The notes below the pieces were generated by a model. The model ran no database searches and was not told where the DNA came from. It was given only the letters and a program-made list of their open reading frames with translations. From Thereva unica (taxonomy: Eukaryota > Arthropoda > Insecta > Diptera > Therevidae): a stretch of 64,000 nt of DNA. Shown here piece after piece: positions 62,566 to 64,000 of the stretch (position 1 is its first letter; each line of letters starts with the position of its first letter). The translations under genes and the position numbers were made by a program. The stretch spans positions 23,790 to 87,789 of the forward strand of contig CATLJY010000062.1 in assembly GCA_949987705.1 (NCBI GenBank), in the 5' to 3' direction.

Positions 62566-64000
62566 ACTAGTGGGATGTTGTGCCTAGGGACTAGCCACTA
62601 ATTACGCTTTTTCATGGTATTTTTTCTGTTGAATAACACTTCAGATTGGATGACAATATATTAAGTGGAGATTGATCCGCACTCACTTCCAACCAGCCGG
62701 ATCTGGGAAACGAGGCCAATAATTCGAATGTGTCAAATTGAAAAAAAAGCACATCACACATGTAAACACTATATAAAACGAGTCTAAACATTTTTCTTTG
62801 GATTGGAGGCAAATCTAATGTGATGCACTTTGCACAACAGAATTAGGTGTATTATTTTACTTAAACATACATGTCTTATTGTTAAAAATTCGGCTTACCG
62901 CACCTTTTGTATTAATTTACACTTCAATGTAACTTTTTCTTTTATTTTTAAAGAAAAAATCACGCACGCACTTCACTTTTCTTTAAATTTAGAACATCTA
63001 CTGAAAAACTGTAACGGCCGCCCCATGGAGCAAGCCTCTAAAGAGCATTATCTTACCCCCACAACCGAACTTTGGACACAAATTAGCCAACTAAAAATTC
63101 ATAAAAATAAATGGCAACAAGGCCTCCACTTGTTGGCTGATTCCACAAATCAATTCATAAATTTTTTTTCCTGATCTGGCAACTTCCAGATCAAGTAAAT
63201 GTAAGAAAACACAATGAAATACAGAGGAAAATATTTCCTCTTTTTTCGAAATAACACAAAATTTTTTTATTAAACACAGTTAGTTATAAAATACATGCAA
63301 ACATATTAATGGAAAACATTTAAAACAATAGAGAAGAAATATTGGACAGAAGAGAAAGGATTTTGGTCTCGCTTCGGGGAATCTGGGGGAAATTGTTGGA
63401 AGAAGTCGTGTCCACCTCGGGTCGCCGCGGCTAAATTGAAGAAATTCGAGCTTGGAATTTTCTTATTATAACTTTTTTACACTCATTAAATTCAGTAGAA
63501 TACCTCGTCTTTTGGGCACTAAATATTCAAGTGAATAAGGTGGAAAGAAAAGTGACTAATAATTAGGATCGTAAGTATTAACCATGTCACATTGGTTTAA
63601 GTAATTAAAATTAAACATATATGTAGGAACAGAAAATTTGTTCTTTTGTTTCTGTTTTTCCCGTTGAATTTGCTTTTGATGGCAAGAATTGCGGTGCCGG
63701 GAAGAGATGTCAGAGTCACTCTCAGTTAAGCGTTACATGTGAAAGTAGTTAAGCGGAATAAAAAAAAAATTTACTTGCTAAGCGTGGATAAAGTAATTTA
63801 ATTGGTGTACTTTGAATTTCAAAATAGTAGTTTAAGACGGAATTGTGAATAAATTTTAAGTAATCATAAAATTCTGGAATTTCATTACAAAATACCCCCA
63901 CATATATATTTGTCACCGATCTCGCTATCTATAAGTTAATTTAAATTTGGGGCAATCTATGAGGAAAATTATTGATTCGTAGTTATTTCTGCAGATGATG
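62566..64000. other. No gene recognised
   Basis: AT-rich sequence to the window end. The plus-strand frame 62,830-63,174 has no domain or codon pattern that I would trust. A GC-richer stretch near 63,375-63,450 (CGTGTCCACCTCGGGTCGCC) stands out in composition but shows no motif; a host gene may begin beyond the window. Confidence 0.45.

Noticed and set aside
62830..63174. 114-codon plus-strand gene at the window end
   Set aside because: AT-driven composition, no domain, no splice or promoter context that I could support.

Overview
The window is intergenic, AT-rich DNA from an arthropod, most likely an insect. The evidence is its mix of elements: BEL/Pao and Ty3/Gypsy retrotransposons with tRNA-Lys and tRNA-Leu type primer sites, a P-superfamily (THAP) transposon, hAT, pogo-like and Helitron/Helentron elements, and TCAGTT initiators. 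The species cannot be named from this. No host protein-coding gene was recognised; nearly everything that can be identified is a transposable element or a tandem repeat.

Layout. 0-3.4 kb holds broken remains of an uncharacterised arthropod gene family and a BEL/Pao reverse-transcriptase scrap. 4.0-6.4 kb is a 117-bp satellite-like array with a three-unit higher-order pattern. 6.7-9.0 kb is a foldback-like element with long inverted arms around a 40-copy 24-bp minisatellite. 10.2-12.3 kb is a decayed BEL gag gene split by a tRNA-derived SINE. 12.65-15.78 kb is a composite of two DINE-1/HINE-like rolling-circle elements with about 1.07 kb of unrelated DNA between them. 16.0-16.6 kb is a pogo/Tigger-like MITE.

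20.6-37.2 kb is a four-level nest. A 5'-truncated CR1-group LINE was hit by a small hAT element (8-bp target duplication GTCATGGC). That hAT received an inverted copy of the whole 3.13-kb rolling-circle composite, and the composite then received an intact 10.37-kb Ty3/Gypsy retrotransposon with about 2.07-kb LTRs. The 12.65-15.78 kb composite still shows the empty target site. The retrotransposon carries a sequence resembling its own tRNA-Lys primer just upstream of the 3' LTR.

37.8-43.6 kb and 59.3-62.3 kb contain Helentron copies that encode a Pif1-type helicase fragment lacking Walker A, joined to an AP-endonuclease-like C-terminal domain. Another copy lies inside a second nest at 43.6-58.1 kb. 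That nest is a hAT transposon of about 3.9 kb (target duplication ATATAAAC) holding a P-like element (ATTCAAAC), a 6.18-kb Ty3/Gypsy retrotransposon with identical-looking 471-bp LTRs (CTAT), and the Helentron. Both LTR retrotransposons place pol in the -1 frame and carry the same GGGAAAC slippery heptamer in the correct phase. The last 1.4 kb has nothing recognisable.
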